A stretch of 23,925 nucleotides of DNA, taken from JBCBWG01 sp039039985 (GTDB taxonomy: Bacteria; Pseudomonadota; Alphaproteobacteria; Rhizobiales; Hyphomicrobiaceae). The stretch lies in contig JBCCOV010000056.1 in assembly GCA_039039985.1 (NCBI GenBank), forward strand, positions 1-23,925. Reading direction: 5' to 3'. Under the pieces are notes generated by a model that searched no databases, was not told the origin of the DNA, and worked only from the letters and a program-made list of their open reading frames with translations. The translations under genes were made by a program, and so were the position numbers. Shown in pieces: positions 7,615-15,135 of the stretch; positions within the stretch are counted from its first letter, which is position 1, and each line of letters begins with the position of its first letter.

Positions 7615-9186
7615 TTGGGCGATGTAACGTTTTCCGAATTGGGCCTGAGTGCCAAACTTCTGCGTGCCGTTGAGGCACTCGGCTATGAAACTCCGACTCC
7701 GATCCAGGAGCAAGCGATACCGGTCGCGCTGACCGGCAAAGACGTGCTTGGCATTGCCCAGACCGGAACGGGAAAGACGGCTTCGTTTACGATCCCCTTG
7801 ATTGATCGTCTCGAACGCGCCCGTGCACGAGCGCGCATGCCGCGATCACTCATTCTCGCACCGACGCGCGAACTTGCGGCACAGGTCGCGGAAGCGTTCG
7901 AACAACTCGGTAGCAATCACAAGTTGCAGGTTGCTTTGCTGATTGGCGGCGTATCGTTTGACGAGCAGGATCGTAAGCTGGATCGCGGCGCCGACGTTCT
8001 CATCGCAACGCCTGGTCGGATGCTTGATCACTTTCAACGCGGTAAGCTGCTCCTCACGGGCGTTGAGATCCTCGTCATCGATGAAGCTGATCGCATGCTG
8101 GATATGGGTTTCATCCCCGATATCGAGCGGATCTGCAAACTGCTTCCCACAAAACGCCAGACCCTCTTTTTCTCTGCAACGATGCCGGCAGAGATCCAGC
8201 GTCTGGTGCAGCAGTTTTTGAAAGACCCGATCCGGATCGAAGTTGCAAAACCCGCAACGGCGGCAAAGACAATCACACAACGCTTTTGCTTTTGCCCTGA
8301 GGGCGAGGACTGGGCCAAACGCGACCGGCTTCGCGAACTCATCCGCTCTCAAGAAGCCCTTCAAAACGCGATCGTATTCTGCAACCGCAAGCGCGACGTC
8401 GCCGTGCTGTTCAAATCATTGACGAAGCACGGCTTTAACGCAGGTGCGCTGCATGGAGATATGGATCAGACCGCACGTATGGCGACTTTGAGCGCCTTTC
8501 GAGCGGGAACGATCTCCATCCTTGCGGCGAGTGACGTCGCAGCACGCGGTTTGGATATTCCCGAGGTCAGCCACGTCTTCAATTTCGACGTGCCGCTGGC
8601 CGCCGATGACTACGTCCACAGGATTGGACGAACAGGTCGTGCCGGGCGCGAGGGTTATGCGGCAACCCTGGTGGGGCCGGAAGACCTGAAGCGTATACTC
8701 GATATCGAGAAGCTGACGGGCGAACCGCCGGTCTGGCTTGGAGACGTGCCCGACGACGATGACTTTGCAGACGCATCAACCAAACGTGGCCGACGGCGCA
8801 GTCGACGCGGGCGCACCGGCGCCGAAGCCGAACCACAACGCGCATCGCGTAGTCGGGGCCAGGGCCGGGCCACCGCCACATCCGGAACCGGCAGCCGATC
8901 TGCCGCGCCCGCAGATGAAGCCGAAGGTGCAGACGGCGCACGCAAACGCCGGCGTCGCACTCGCACGCAAGACAGTGCCGACCAGCCGGTGACGCCCATT
9001 TCACCAACATCCGCGCGTGAAGACGCGGCCGAGTTAAGAGGAGAGGCACGCGACCAGTCACGCGCGAACCGCCCCAAGACAAGCAAGCCGGAACAAAACG
9101 CCGAATTGGCGTTCGCCGGCAACGTACCAGCCTTTCTTCAGCGACCGGTACGCCGCCCTTCCAAACAAGCCGAACACACGGATTGA
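7615..9186 (+). CDS. DEAD-box ATP-dependent RNA helicase, RhlE-like
   Basis: ATP-dependent RNA unwinding enzyme acting in the cytoplasm on structured RNA (ribosome assembly or mRNA turnover). All core motifs are present: Q motif GYETPTPIQ (23-31), motif I AQTGTGKT (48-55), Ia PTRELA (83-88), II DEAD (156-159), III SAT (187-189), V ASDVAARGLDIPE and VI HRIGRTGRAG. A basic, Arg/Ala-rich tail of about 130 residues follows (runs such as KRRRRTR), probably an RNA-binding extension, and ends in NVPAFLQRPV, which I recall from alphaproteobacterial relatives. The start is TTG at 7615, 10 bases after AAGGAG; no ATG is available in frame near the N-terminus. RhlE is the nearest subfamily by motif and length, but SrmB/RhlB-type roles cannot be excluded. 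Confidence 0.93.
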   Translation: MGDVTFSELGLSAKLLRAVEALGYETPTPIQEQAIPVALTGKDVLGIAQTGTGKTASFTIPLIDRLERARARARMPRSLILAPTRELAAQVAEAFEQLGSNHKLQVALLIGGVSFDEQDRKLDRGADVLIATPGRMLDHFQRGKLLLTGVEILVIDEADRMLDMGFIPDIERICKLLPTKRQTLFFSATMPAEIQRLVQQFLKDPIRIEVAKPATAAKTITQRFCFCPEGEDWAKRDRLRELIRSQEALQNAIVFCNRKRDVAVLFKSLTKHGFNAGALHGDMDQTARMATLSAFRAGTISILAASDVAARGLDIPEVSHVFNFDVPLAADDYVHRIGRTGRAGREGYAATLVGPEDLKRILDIEKLTGEPPVWLGDVPDDDDFADASTKRGRRRSRRGRTGAEAEPQRASRSRGQGRATATSGTGSRSAAPADEAEGADGARKRRRRTRTQDSADQPVTPISPTSAREDAAELRGEARDQSRANRPKTSKPEQNAELAFAGNVPAFLQRPVRRPSKQAEHTD

Positions 9187-9225
9187 TCGCCCAAACGTCT
9201 GTCTCGATTTAGCGTTCGGGCGATC
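9185..9225 (+). terminator. Hairpin at the helicase stop codon
   Basis: GATCGCCCAAACG (9185-9197) pairs with CGTTCGGGCGATC (9213-9225), 13 pairs with one A/G change, across a 15-base loop. It overlaps the helicase stop codon. No T-run follows, so it may be a terminator, an mRNA 3'-end stabiliser, or both. Confidence 0.5.
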
Positions 9226-9264
9226 TCATTCAGATCCAGCTGGGGGGCACTCTTACGTGCCCTA

Positions 9265-9461
9265 TTCGCAGGCTCGCGGCTCGAGCGAGAGTCTTTCGTT
9301 TGCGCTGTTCGCAGGCTCGCGGCTCGAGCGCGGGTTAGACGTCTGGCACCCCAGGCCGCAACTGCGGCCCGCCGCGTTGCGGCGCGCCCGCGCAGGGCCC
9401 GAGCGAAGCGAGGAATAGCCCGTGAGCGAAAACAGCAGCCCGTGAGCGATAAACAACAAGC
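9265..9461. repeat. Composite intergenic repeat, copy A
   Basis: Non-coding spacer between the convergent helicase and DUF924 genes. It contains two identical 23-base direct repeats (9265-9287 and 9308-9330), each ending in the palindrome GCTCGAGC, then a GC-rich hairpin CGCCGC-gtt-GCGGCG (9370-9384). Two CGTGAGCGA units follow (9421-9429 and 9441-9449), the second extended by aaacaacaagc to 9461, one base before the DUF924 stop. The same modules recur after tyrS at 23713-23832. Short frames across it are repeat-derived and not credible genes. Confidence 0.75.
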
Positions 9462-9462
9462 T

Positions 9463-10023
9463 CTAAAATCCGCGACCAAACTCACGCAGATAGCTGAGTT
9501 CTGCGTCTGTTGAGGCCCGCCCCAAAACCGCATTCCGATGCGGAAAGCGCCCAAACTTGACGATGAGGTCGCGATGCTTTTCCGCGTAGTCCAAGTATTC
9601 GGCGTCGCCCAGTGCGCGGAACAACGCAACGGATCGGTCCTGATCGCTCAGCTCTTCGCTGTGCTCGAACGGCAAGTAGAGGAACATGCGCTGATCGGTT
9701 GTCAGGTGCGCGTCAAATCCCGATTCGATTGCAGCCCTGGACACTGCACGCGCCGGCGCATCGGACTCGAACCCGCGCGGGCTGTTGCGGAACATGTTGC
9801 GGGGAAACTGGTCCAGCACAATCACTGCAGCAAGCGCCGTGCGCGGCTCAGATATCAGGTCATCAACGGTGTAAGTACGAACATGGTCATAGGTCTGGGG
9901 AAACCCTGACCGGATGTCATCGTCGAACGCGTCAGATTGGGCGAACCAATCCGCCCGCCCGTGCTGTTCAAACCAAAACTCCAGAACAGCGTCGCGCCAC
10001 GTGCTGTGTTCCGAATCAACCAC
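9463..10023 (-). CDS. DUF924 family protein
   Basis: A 186-residue protein with the hallmarks of the DUF924 family: RDAVLEFWF near the N-terminus (10-18), central AVIVLDQFPRNMFR (86-99) and helical repeats resembling tetratricopeptide folds. The family is widespread in proteobacteria and fungi, and its biochemical role is unknown to me. The GTG start at 10023 has GGAG 10 bases upstream (10037-10034). It follows sufA by 18 bases on the same strand, so it may be transcribed as the last gene of the SUF operon, though this does not imply an Fe-S role: no conserved cysteine cluster is present. Confidence 0.88.
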   Translation of the reverse strand: MVDSEHSTWRDAVLEFWFEQHGRADWFAQSDAFDDDIRSGFPQTYDHVRTYTVDDLISEPRTALAAVIVLDQFPRNMFRNSPRGFESDAPARAVSRAAIESGFDAHLTTDQRMFLYLPFEHSEELSDQDRSVALFRALGDAEYLDYAEKHRDLIVKFGRFPHRNAVLGRASTDAELSYLREFGRGF

Positions 10024-10041
10024 GCTGTCGGATCTCCAACA

Positions 10042-10431
10042 TCAGGCACGAGCATTGGCAAGGGCTGACGGATCAATCGGCGTGAGCTCGACAGACTCTC
10101 CACAGCCGCATGCCGATGTCTGGTTCGGATTGTTGAAGACGAACTGCGCGGACAGCTTGTCGATCTGATAATCCATCTCCGTTCCGAAGAGGAAAAGAAC
10201 CGCCGCCGGATCAATCAGCACGCGCGCGCCCTTGTCCTCGACAACCTCATCGTACTTGCCCGGTTCCGCGACCCAATCGAGACTATACTCCATGCCGGCG
10301 CAGCCACCTTTGGTGACACCAAGGCGCAATGCATACATATCGGGTTTCGCCGCCATAATGGAGCGAATGCGCTCAGCTGCGGCGTCTGTCAGCGTCATGA
10401 CTTTCGGGCGTGGGCGCGGTGCTGTAACCAT
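10042..10431 (-). CDS. sufA: SufA/IscA-type A-type Fe-S carrier
   Basis: A-type carrier (HesB/IscA family) that takes Fe-S clusters from the SUF scaffold to target apoproteins. The 129 residues carry the three invariant cysteines, Cys44 in GGCAGMEY and Cys108/Cys110 in SACGCGES. ATG 10431 (MVTAPRPRPK) is preferred over an upstream start at 10536, because the intervening residues do not resemble the family. It lies 175 bases downstream of sufT at the distal end of the SUF operon. That gap is longer than elsewhere in the operon, and I see no gene in it. Confidence 0.93.
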   Translation of the reverse strand: MVTAPRPRPKVMTLTDAAAERIRSIMAAKPDMYALRLGVTKGGCAGMEYSLDWVAEPGKYDEVVEDKGARVLIDPAAVLFLFGTEMDYQIDKLSAQFVFNNPNQTSACGCGESVELTPIDPSALANARA

Positions 10432-10606
10432 GGTCAGCTCTCTGCTCGCGGTCTCATCTGCTTTTAGATATAGCCACTCAACTGCGACATGCCAAAGACG
10501 CAAAACAGACGCATGCCGTCTCGTCCCAATCGACAAACGCCGCTGGTCGGCATCGATCGGCTCGCGCGAGAGGACATCACACGCAGAGTTGCCAATCCCC
10601 TAATGC

Positions 10607-11026
10607 TCAGAACATATTGAGCGCGAGCCGCGCCTCATCGGACATCCGTGACATATCCCATGGCGGGTCGAATGTCAGATTTACGGTTGTGCCGCTGATC
10701 CCAGGAACGGAGTTAACGGCGTTTTCGACCCAGATCGGCATTTCACCGGCGACGGGGCAGCCCGGCGCGGTCAGCGTCATATCGACCGTGACATGGCGAT
10801 CGTCGTCCAGGTCGATTTTGTAGATCAGGCCAAGCTCATAGATATCGCAAGGGATCTCGGGGTCGTAGACCGTCTTGAGTGCGGCCACGATGTCCGAGGT
10901 GATTTGCTCAAGTTCTTCCGCCGTGAAATTCGTGCCGTCTCCGCTCGGTGGCTGCGCGGCATTGGGCGCCGGGTCTTCGTCCTGCAAATCAGGCGAAGGC
11001 TGAGCAACACTACGATCGTCCGTCAT
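10607..11026 (-). CDS. sufT: SUF-associated DUF59/MIP18 maturation factor
   Basis: 139-residue MIP18/DUF59-family protein. A disordered acidic, proline-rich N-terminus (1-32) precedes the domain with TVYDPEIPCDIYELGLIY (52-69), the conserved cysteine in LTAPGCP (Cys90) and the C-terminal DPPWDMSRMSDEAR. The family assists Fe-S protein maturation; bacterial SUF-operon members are called SufT. ATG 11026 has GGTGG 7 bases upstream. ATG 11032 is two codons earlier and equally possible. It begins 19 bases after the sufS stop and is clearly co-transcribed. Confidence 0.92.
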   Translation of the reverse strand: MTDDRSVAQPSPDLQDEDPAPNAAQPPSGDGTNFTAEELEQITSDIVAALKTVYDPEIPCDIYELGLIYKIDLDDDRHVTVDMTLTAPGCPVAGEMPIWVENAVNSVPGISGTTVNLTFDPPWDMSRMSDEARLALNMF

Positions 11027-11045
11027 GTCCATGCCACCGCGTATC

Positions 11046-12317
11046 TCAAGCGAAAAGATCATGCGCCTTGATCAGCGACTCTGCCAGCGTGTCGACGTCG
11101 GCCTTCGTGTTGTAAACGCCGAACGACGCACGGCAAAGCGCCGGCACACCGAACCGATCCATCAGGGGTTGCGCACAATGGTGACCAGCGCGGATGGCAA
11201 CACCCGAGCGATCAATGATCATCGCGACATCATGCGGATGAAGCCCATCCATTGCGAATGAGACGATCGATGACTTCTCCGGGCACGTGCCGTAGATCTG
11301 CAACCAGTTCAGCTCCCCGAGACGCGAGAGCGCATAGTCGGTAAGCTCGGCCTCGTAACGCGCGATCGGATCCAGACCGATCTGCATCATGTAATCGAGC
11401 GCCGCCGCCAGCCCGATCGCCTCGACAATCGGCGGCGTGCCGGCTTCGAACTTATTGGGCGCTTCACCATAGGAAATCGCATCCGTGGCCACGCTCTCGA
11501 TCATGGAGCCGCCGCCGAGAAACGGCGGCAGCCGATCCAGCCAGGGCCGTTTCGCATACAGTACGCCGATCCCTGATGGGCCATAGACCTTGTGGCCGCT
11601 GAACACATAGAAATCGCAATCGATTTCCTGCACGTCGACCGGCATATGCACCGCGCTCTGGCACCCGTCGAGCAACACGGGAATGCCACGCTCCCGCGCA
11701 ATCGCCATGATCTCCGAGACCGGAACCAGGGCACCGGTAACATTCGACATATGCGTCAAAGCGATCAATTTGGTGCGCGGCGTCAGCAGCTTCTCAAAAT
11801 CGTCAATCAGGAATGAACCGGTATCGGCAATCGGCGCCCATTTCAGAACGGCCCCTTGACGCTCGCGCAAGAAGTGCCATGGCACTATGTTACTGTGGTG
11901 CTCCATAATCGAGAGCACAATCTCATCGCCGGGCTCAATCCCGAGCATGCCGAAGCCATAGGCGACCAGATTGATCGCCTCGGTCGCGTTCTTCGCGAAA
12001 ACGATCTCACTCGCCGATTCTGCATTCAGGAAGCGTCGCGTTGTTTCTCGGGCATCTTCGTAGGCTTGTGTTGCCGTGTTCGAGAGATAGTGAATACCAC
12101 GATGCACATTTGCGTAGTCGTGACGCATCGCGTGGTCCATGGCTTCGAGGACCGCGGTCGGTTTTTGCGCCGAAGCCGCAGAGTCGAGATAGACCAGCGG
12201 CTTGCCATTGACCTGCCGAAACAGGATTGGGAAGTCCGCGCGTATCCGATCTGCGTCGAAACTTCGTGCAGCCGACGCGCTCCCCGGAGGATTACGGTCG
12301 AGCGATTGAACTGTCAT
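11046..12317 (-). CDS. sufS: Cysteine desulfurase SufS (group II)
   Basis: PLP enzyme that removes sulfur from cysteine as a persulfide for the SufBCD scaffold. The 423 residues include the PLP lysine Lys243 in SGHKVYGP, EHHSNIVPW (139-147), and the active-site Cys381 in RAGHHCAQP, the group II (SufS/CsdA) arrangement. The start ATG at 12317 overlaps the sufD stop as ATGA, so translation is probably coupled. A longer frame from 12356 would overlap sufD further and adds no family-like sequence. No SufE or SufU gene is visible in this window, so its sulfur-accepting partner must lie elsewhere or be replaced. Confidence 0.96.
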   Translation of the reverse strand: MTVQSLDRNPPGSASAARSFDADRIRADFPILFRQVNGKPLVYLDSAASAQKPTAVLEAMDHAMRHDYANVHRGIHYLSNTATQAYEDARETTRRFLNAESASEIVFAKNATEAINLVAYGFGMLGIEPGDEIVLSIMEHHSNIVPWHFLRERQGAVLKWAPIADTGSFLIDDFEKLLTPRTKLIALTHMSNVTGALVPVSEIMAIARERGIPVLLDGCQSAVHMPVDVQEIDCDFYVFSGHKVYGPSGIGVLYAKRPWLDRLPPFLGGGSMIESVATDAISYGEAPNKFEAGTPPIVEAIGLAAALDYMMQIGLDPIARYEAELTDYALSRLGELNWLQIYGTCPEKSSIVSFAMDGLHPHDVAMIIDRSGVAIRAGHHCAQPLMDRFGVPALCRASFGVYNTKADVDTLAESLIKAHDLFA

Positions 12318-13654
12318 AGCGTTTCGGCCGTTGAAGCCGCCTTCTGCCGAAGCCACTGCCGCGCCACATCACCCAGCGCGTCCGCGAGGTCTGCGTGGTC
12401 GATCTTTTCAATTGCATCAGCAATGAAGGCCTCGACGAGCAATGCCCGCGCAGCGGACTCAGGGATACCCCGCGCCCGGAGATAGAACACATGATCGGGC
12501 TCAACCTCGGTGCACGTCGAGCCATGGCCACAGGCAACGTCATCGGCGTAAATCTCAAGCTCGGGCTTGGAGTCGAACTCGGCATCCTCCGACAGCATCA
12601 AGGCCTGCGCCATTTGTTTGCCATCGGTCTTCTGCGCAATCTGGCGTACGATGACCTTGCCCTGGAATACACCGCGTGCCTGGTCATCCAAAACGCCTTT
12701 GAACAGTTCGCGACTCTCGCCGCTTGGCACCGCGTGATCGATGATCAACGTATTGTCGATATGCGCCGATCCGCGCCCCAGGAATGCGCCCGAGCAATCG
12801 AACTTCGCATCCTCGCCGGTAAACTCCACCGCAAGCTGGTTCCGCACAAGCGTCGGGCCGGCAGTGAAGAAGAAGGGTCGATAGTTCGATGCCTCTCCAA
12901 TTGTGGACACGACGTTGACGAGCACGGTGTCGCCATCCTGCATGCCGGCGACGACGTGCGTCACCCCAGCCCGGTCGCCGACGCGGATATCCGTGAGGTG
13001 ATTGCGTTGTCCGATGGCGGCATCCGGCCCCGCGACGGCCGCTTCAAGAATGGTGACCTGCGCATCCTTGCCGACACGTATTTGCGATCGCAGGCTTGTC
13101 CACGTCGACGATGGATTGGACTTGAGCTGGACAATCATCAATGGCTTGTCGAGGACGGTTCCCGGCGCAATGTCCAACACGGCCCCGTCCGTCATCAAAG
13201 CGGTGTTGAGTGTGACAACACCCGTCGCGCTCGGTCCGGCACGCAACCCTGCGGATGCAACGTCGAACTCACCGGAGGACAAGGCCGTCGCCAGCGTCTC
13301 AAATCTCACGCCGGCTTCGGGGACGCGCGACAAATCAGCGTTGAATTGTGCGTCCACGAAAACAAGCCGATAGGCATCGACGCCTGACAGCGATCCCAAC
13401 GCCGCCGACAACATAGCATCAGATGCATCGCCTGCCGTCACGCTAGCCGTGCCAGCTTCTTTTATACCCTGACGCAGGTCTGTGTATTTCCATTCTTCGA
13501 TCCGACGATGCGGAAGACCGAGCGACGCGAATGTCCCAATCGCAGACTTTCGCGCATCCAAAACGCGCGCGTCACCCGGGAGCGCATCTGCGATACGCTC
13601 AAACTGCTCAGTCAGGGCTGTTTCGGCCTTGGTACGTGTCAGTGCGATATTCAT
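12314..13654 (-). CDS. sufD: SUF scaffold subunit SufD
   Basis: Beta-helical partner of SufB in the SufBC2D Fe-S assembly complex. The 446 residues match the family in length. They include the N-terminal LPHRRIEEWKYTDLR (48-62), typical of SufD, and a C-terminal region with VACGHGSTCTEVEPDHVFYLRARG (written here only as a landmark near residue 378-400). ATG 13654 follows a GAGAG-containing stretch. It is separated from sufC by 74 bases and overlaps sufS by four bases. Confidence 0.95.
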   Translation of the reverse strand: MNIALTRTKAETALTEQFERIADALPGDARVLDARKSAIGTFASLGLPHRRIEEWKYTDLRQGIKEAGTASVTAGDASDAMLSAALGSLSGVDAYRLVFVDAQFNADLSRVPEAGVRFETLATALSSGEFDVASAGLRAGPSATGVVTLNTALMTDGAVLDIAPGTVLDKPLMIVQLKSNPSSTWTSLRSQIRVGKDAQVTILEAAVAGPDAAIGQRNHLTDIRVGDRAGVTHVVAGMQDGDTVLVNVVSTIGEASNYRPFFFTAGPTLVRNQLAVEFTGEDAKFDCSGAFLGRGSAHIDNTLIIDHAVPSGESRELFKGVLDDQARGVFQGKVIVRQIAQKTDGKQMAQALMLSEDAEFDSKPELEIYADDVACGHGSTCTEVEPDHVFYLRARGIPESAARALLVEAFIADAIEKIDHADLADALGDVARQWLRQKAASTAETL

Positions 13655-13728
13655 GATCTCTCAACCTCGTGCCGGATAAGCGTGCGGTTAGCTTGCCGCC
13701 CACTTTCCGGTCTCGCCCATTGCCTCGA

Positions 13729-14484
13729 TCAGGCTGCACGACCGACATATTCAGCGTACCCTGATTTTTCCAGTTCCTGGGCCAGTTCCTTGCCGCCGGA
13801 TTTCTGGATCCGGCCGTGCGCCAGAATATGAACCTGGTCCGGTACAATGTAGTTCAGGAGGCGCTGATAGTGGGTGATCACAAGCATAGCGCGATCCGGC
13901 GACCGCAGTGCGTTGACACCATCAGCAACGATCCGCAACGCGTCGATATCGAGGCCGGAATCGGTCTCATCGAGCACGCAAAGCGTCGGCTCAAGCATCG
14001 CCATTTGCAATATCTCTGATCGCTTTTTTTCACCACCGGAGAACCCAACATTCACCGGGCGCTTAAGCATCTCAATGTCGACGTTGAGTTCCGAACCCTT
14101 GGCTTTAATGCGCTTCAGGAAATCCGGCGTGGACATCTCTGGTTCGCCGCGGGATGCACGCAGGGCGTTCACGGCTGTCCGCAGAAATGTCATCCCAGCA
14201 ACGCCTGGAATTTCGATCGGATATTGGAAAGCCAGGAACACGCCGGATGCAGCACGCTCCTCCGGCTCCATGTCCAGGATGTCTTCCCCATTCCAGAGGA
14301 TTTGACCGTCTGTGACTTCGTAATCTTCTCGACCCGCCAGAACATAGGCGAGAGTCGACTTGCCGGAACCATTCGGCCCCATAATCGCATGCACTTGGCC
14401 CTTGGGCACGCTGAGCGACAGACCGTTAATGATCGTCTTATCCTCGTCCGCCAACTTCACATGCAGGTTCTTGATTTCAAGCAT
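13729..14484 (-). CDS. sufC: SUF ABC ATPase SufC
   Basis: Cytosolic ABC-type ATPase that drives conformational change in the SufBC2D scaffold. The 251 residues show Walker A GPNGSGKST (36-44), the SufC signature FSGGEKKR (148-155) and Walker B LCVLDE (168-173) followed by TDSGLD. The FQYP element after GVFLA (81-85) is also typical. ATG 14484 starts 22 bases after the small acidic-tail ORF. All catalytic residues look intact. Confidence 0.97.
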   Translation of the reverse strand: MLEIKNLHVKLADEDKTIINGLSLSVPKGQVHAIMGPNGSGKSTLAYVLAGREDYEVTDGQILWNGEDILDMEPEERAASGVFLAFQYPIEIPGVAGMTFLRTAVNALRASRGEPEMSTPDFLKRIKAKGSELNVDIEMLKRPVNVGFSGGEKKRSEILQMAMLEPTLCVLDETDSGLDIDALRIVADGVNALRSPDRAMLVITHYQRLLNYIVPDQVHILAHGRIQKSGGKELAQELEKSGYAEYVGRAA

Positions 14485-14506
14485 AGCTGTTCTCGTTCGC
14501 CTGGTC

Positions 14507-14680
14507 TCAGATCATCCCGTCGTCAAAGTCGTCGTCGTCATTGTCGTCTTCATCACCGGCAGCGCGTACGGCCGAGCCGCATGTTGCGCCGCAGTATCGC
14601 AGGCGTCGTACGCCGTTCAGATGTTGCCGGGCGTCCGCCGGACCGGCTCGATCCGGCCAGACACCAATCCAGTCAGCCAA
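14507..14680 (-). CDS. Small Cys-x3-Cys protein with acidic tail, between coiled-coil gene and sufC
   Basis: A 57-codon frame starting at TTG 14680. It begins MADWIGVWPDRAG, continues VRRLRYCGATCGSAVRAAG with two cysteines (30 and 34), and ends in an acidic run of about 13 residues rich in Asp before GMI. The composition is protein-like to the end, whereas the competing frames stop early. Evidence for the start is weak (GAG five bases upstream). An in-frame stop lies at 14695-14693, only four codons above the TTG, so the N-terminus cannot be much longer. It sits 24 bases after the coiled-coil gene and 22 before sufC. I do not recognise a family. The cysteine pair in a SUF operon suggests, but does not prove, metal or sulfur handling. 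Confidence 0.5.
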   Translation of the reverse strand: MADWIGVWPDRAGPADARQHLNGVRRLRYCGATCGSAVRAAGDEDDNDDDDFDDGMI

Positions 14681-14704
14681 CGTCTCAAGTCAGAGCGTGG
14701 TGCC

Positions 14705-14992
14705 TCACGTATCGCTCTTTGCTTTCCAGAACCGGTCGAACGCAGCGACAGCCTCTTGCTCTGCTTTGTCGCGACGCGCGACAAGGCGCTCCGCTTCAGA
14801 AACCAGCAGTGTGACTTCGCCGTTGTTGCGACCGGCAAGGCTCGACAATTCTGCAATCGCCTGTTGCGCCTGATTGGCCCGATACTTGGCTCTATCAGCG
14901 CGCGCTTCGGCTTCGATCCACACCTGCTCCAGATTCGACACCTCGTTCGATACTACCGTTTGCTGGATCTCGTGGTGACCGACGTATGCCAT
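14705..14992 (-). CDS. Small coiled-coil protein encoded between sufB and sufC
   Basis: 95 residues, almost wholly helical with long Ala/Glu/Arg/Gln heptad-like stretches (EAEARADRAKYRANQAQQAI, then VSEAERLVARRDKAEQEAV), predicting a coiled coil. It contains no cysteine, signal peptide or membrane segment. The ATG at 14992 has a near-perfect ribosome site, AAGGAGGA, about 8 bases upstream, the strongest in the operon, so it is surely translated. I recall uncharacterised genes at this position in other alphaproteobacterial SUF operons but cannot name a family. A role as an accessory or structural partner of the SUF complex is inference from position only. Confidence 0.82.
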   Translation of the reverse strand: MAYVGHHEIQQTVVSNEVSNLEQVWIEAEARADRAKYRANQAQQAIAELSSLAGRNNGEVTLLVSEAERLVARRDKAEQEAVAAFDRFWKAKSDT

Positions 14993-15135
14993 TGCCGCTT
15001 CCTCCTTCTGCTTGACGGCCCGGCTCTTAATGCGACCGGATGCCGCTGCTCCTGCGTGACAGGCACCTTAGTCTTCTCATCACCGCAACCGCAATGCGAT
15101 TGCAGCAAAACTTCGTCCGTTGTCCGATCAGCCAA
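14953..15135 (-). CDS. Candidate small ORF with HCGCGD motif overlapping sufB end (doubtful)
   Basis: A 60-codon frame starts at TTG 15135, eight bases inside the 3' end of sufB, and overlaps the coiled-coil gene by 40 bases. The first 36 residues look protein-like and contain SHCGCGDEKTK. The rest turns basic and covers the ribosome site of the next gene. No clear ribosome site of its own is visible, though re-initiation after sufB is possible. It would fill the otherwise empty 135-base gap between sufB and the coiled-coil gene. Chance is a serious alternative. Confidence 0.22.
   Translation of the reverse strand: MADRTTDEVLLQSHCGCGDEKTKVPVTQEQRHPVALRAGPSSRRRKRQWHTSVTTRSSKR

Noticed and set aside
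9262..9459. Minus-strand 65-codon frame after the DUF924 gene
   Set aside because: Its sequence is made of the intergenic repeat modules, so translation-like appearance comes from the repeat.
12395..13387. Plus-strand frame of about 330 codons antisense to sufD
   Set aside because: Low-plausibility composition and no ribosome site; sufD on the other strand is certain.
13655..13728. Ten-codon frame MGETGKWAAS between sufC and sufD
   Set aside because: Has a GAGG upstream but is too short to support as a gene without conservation data.
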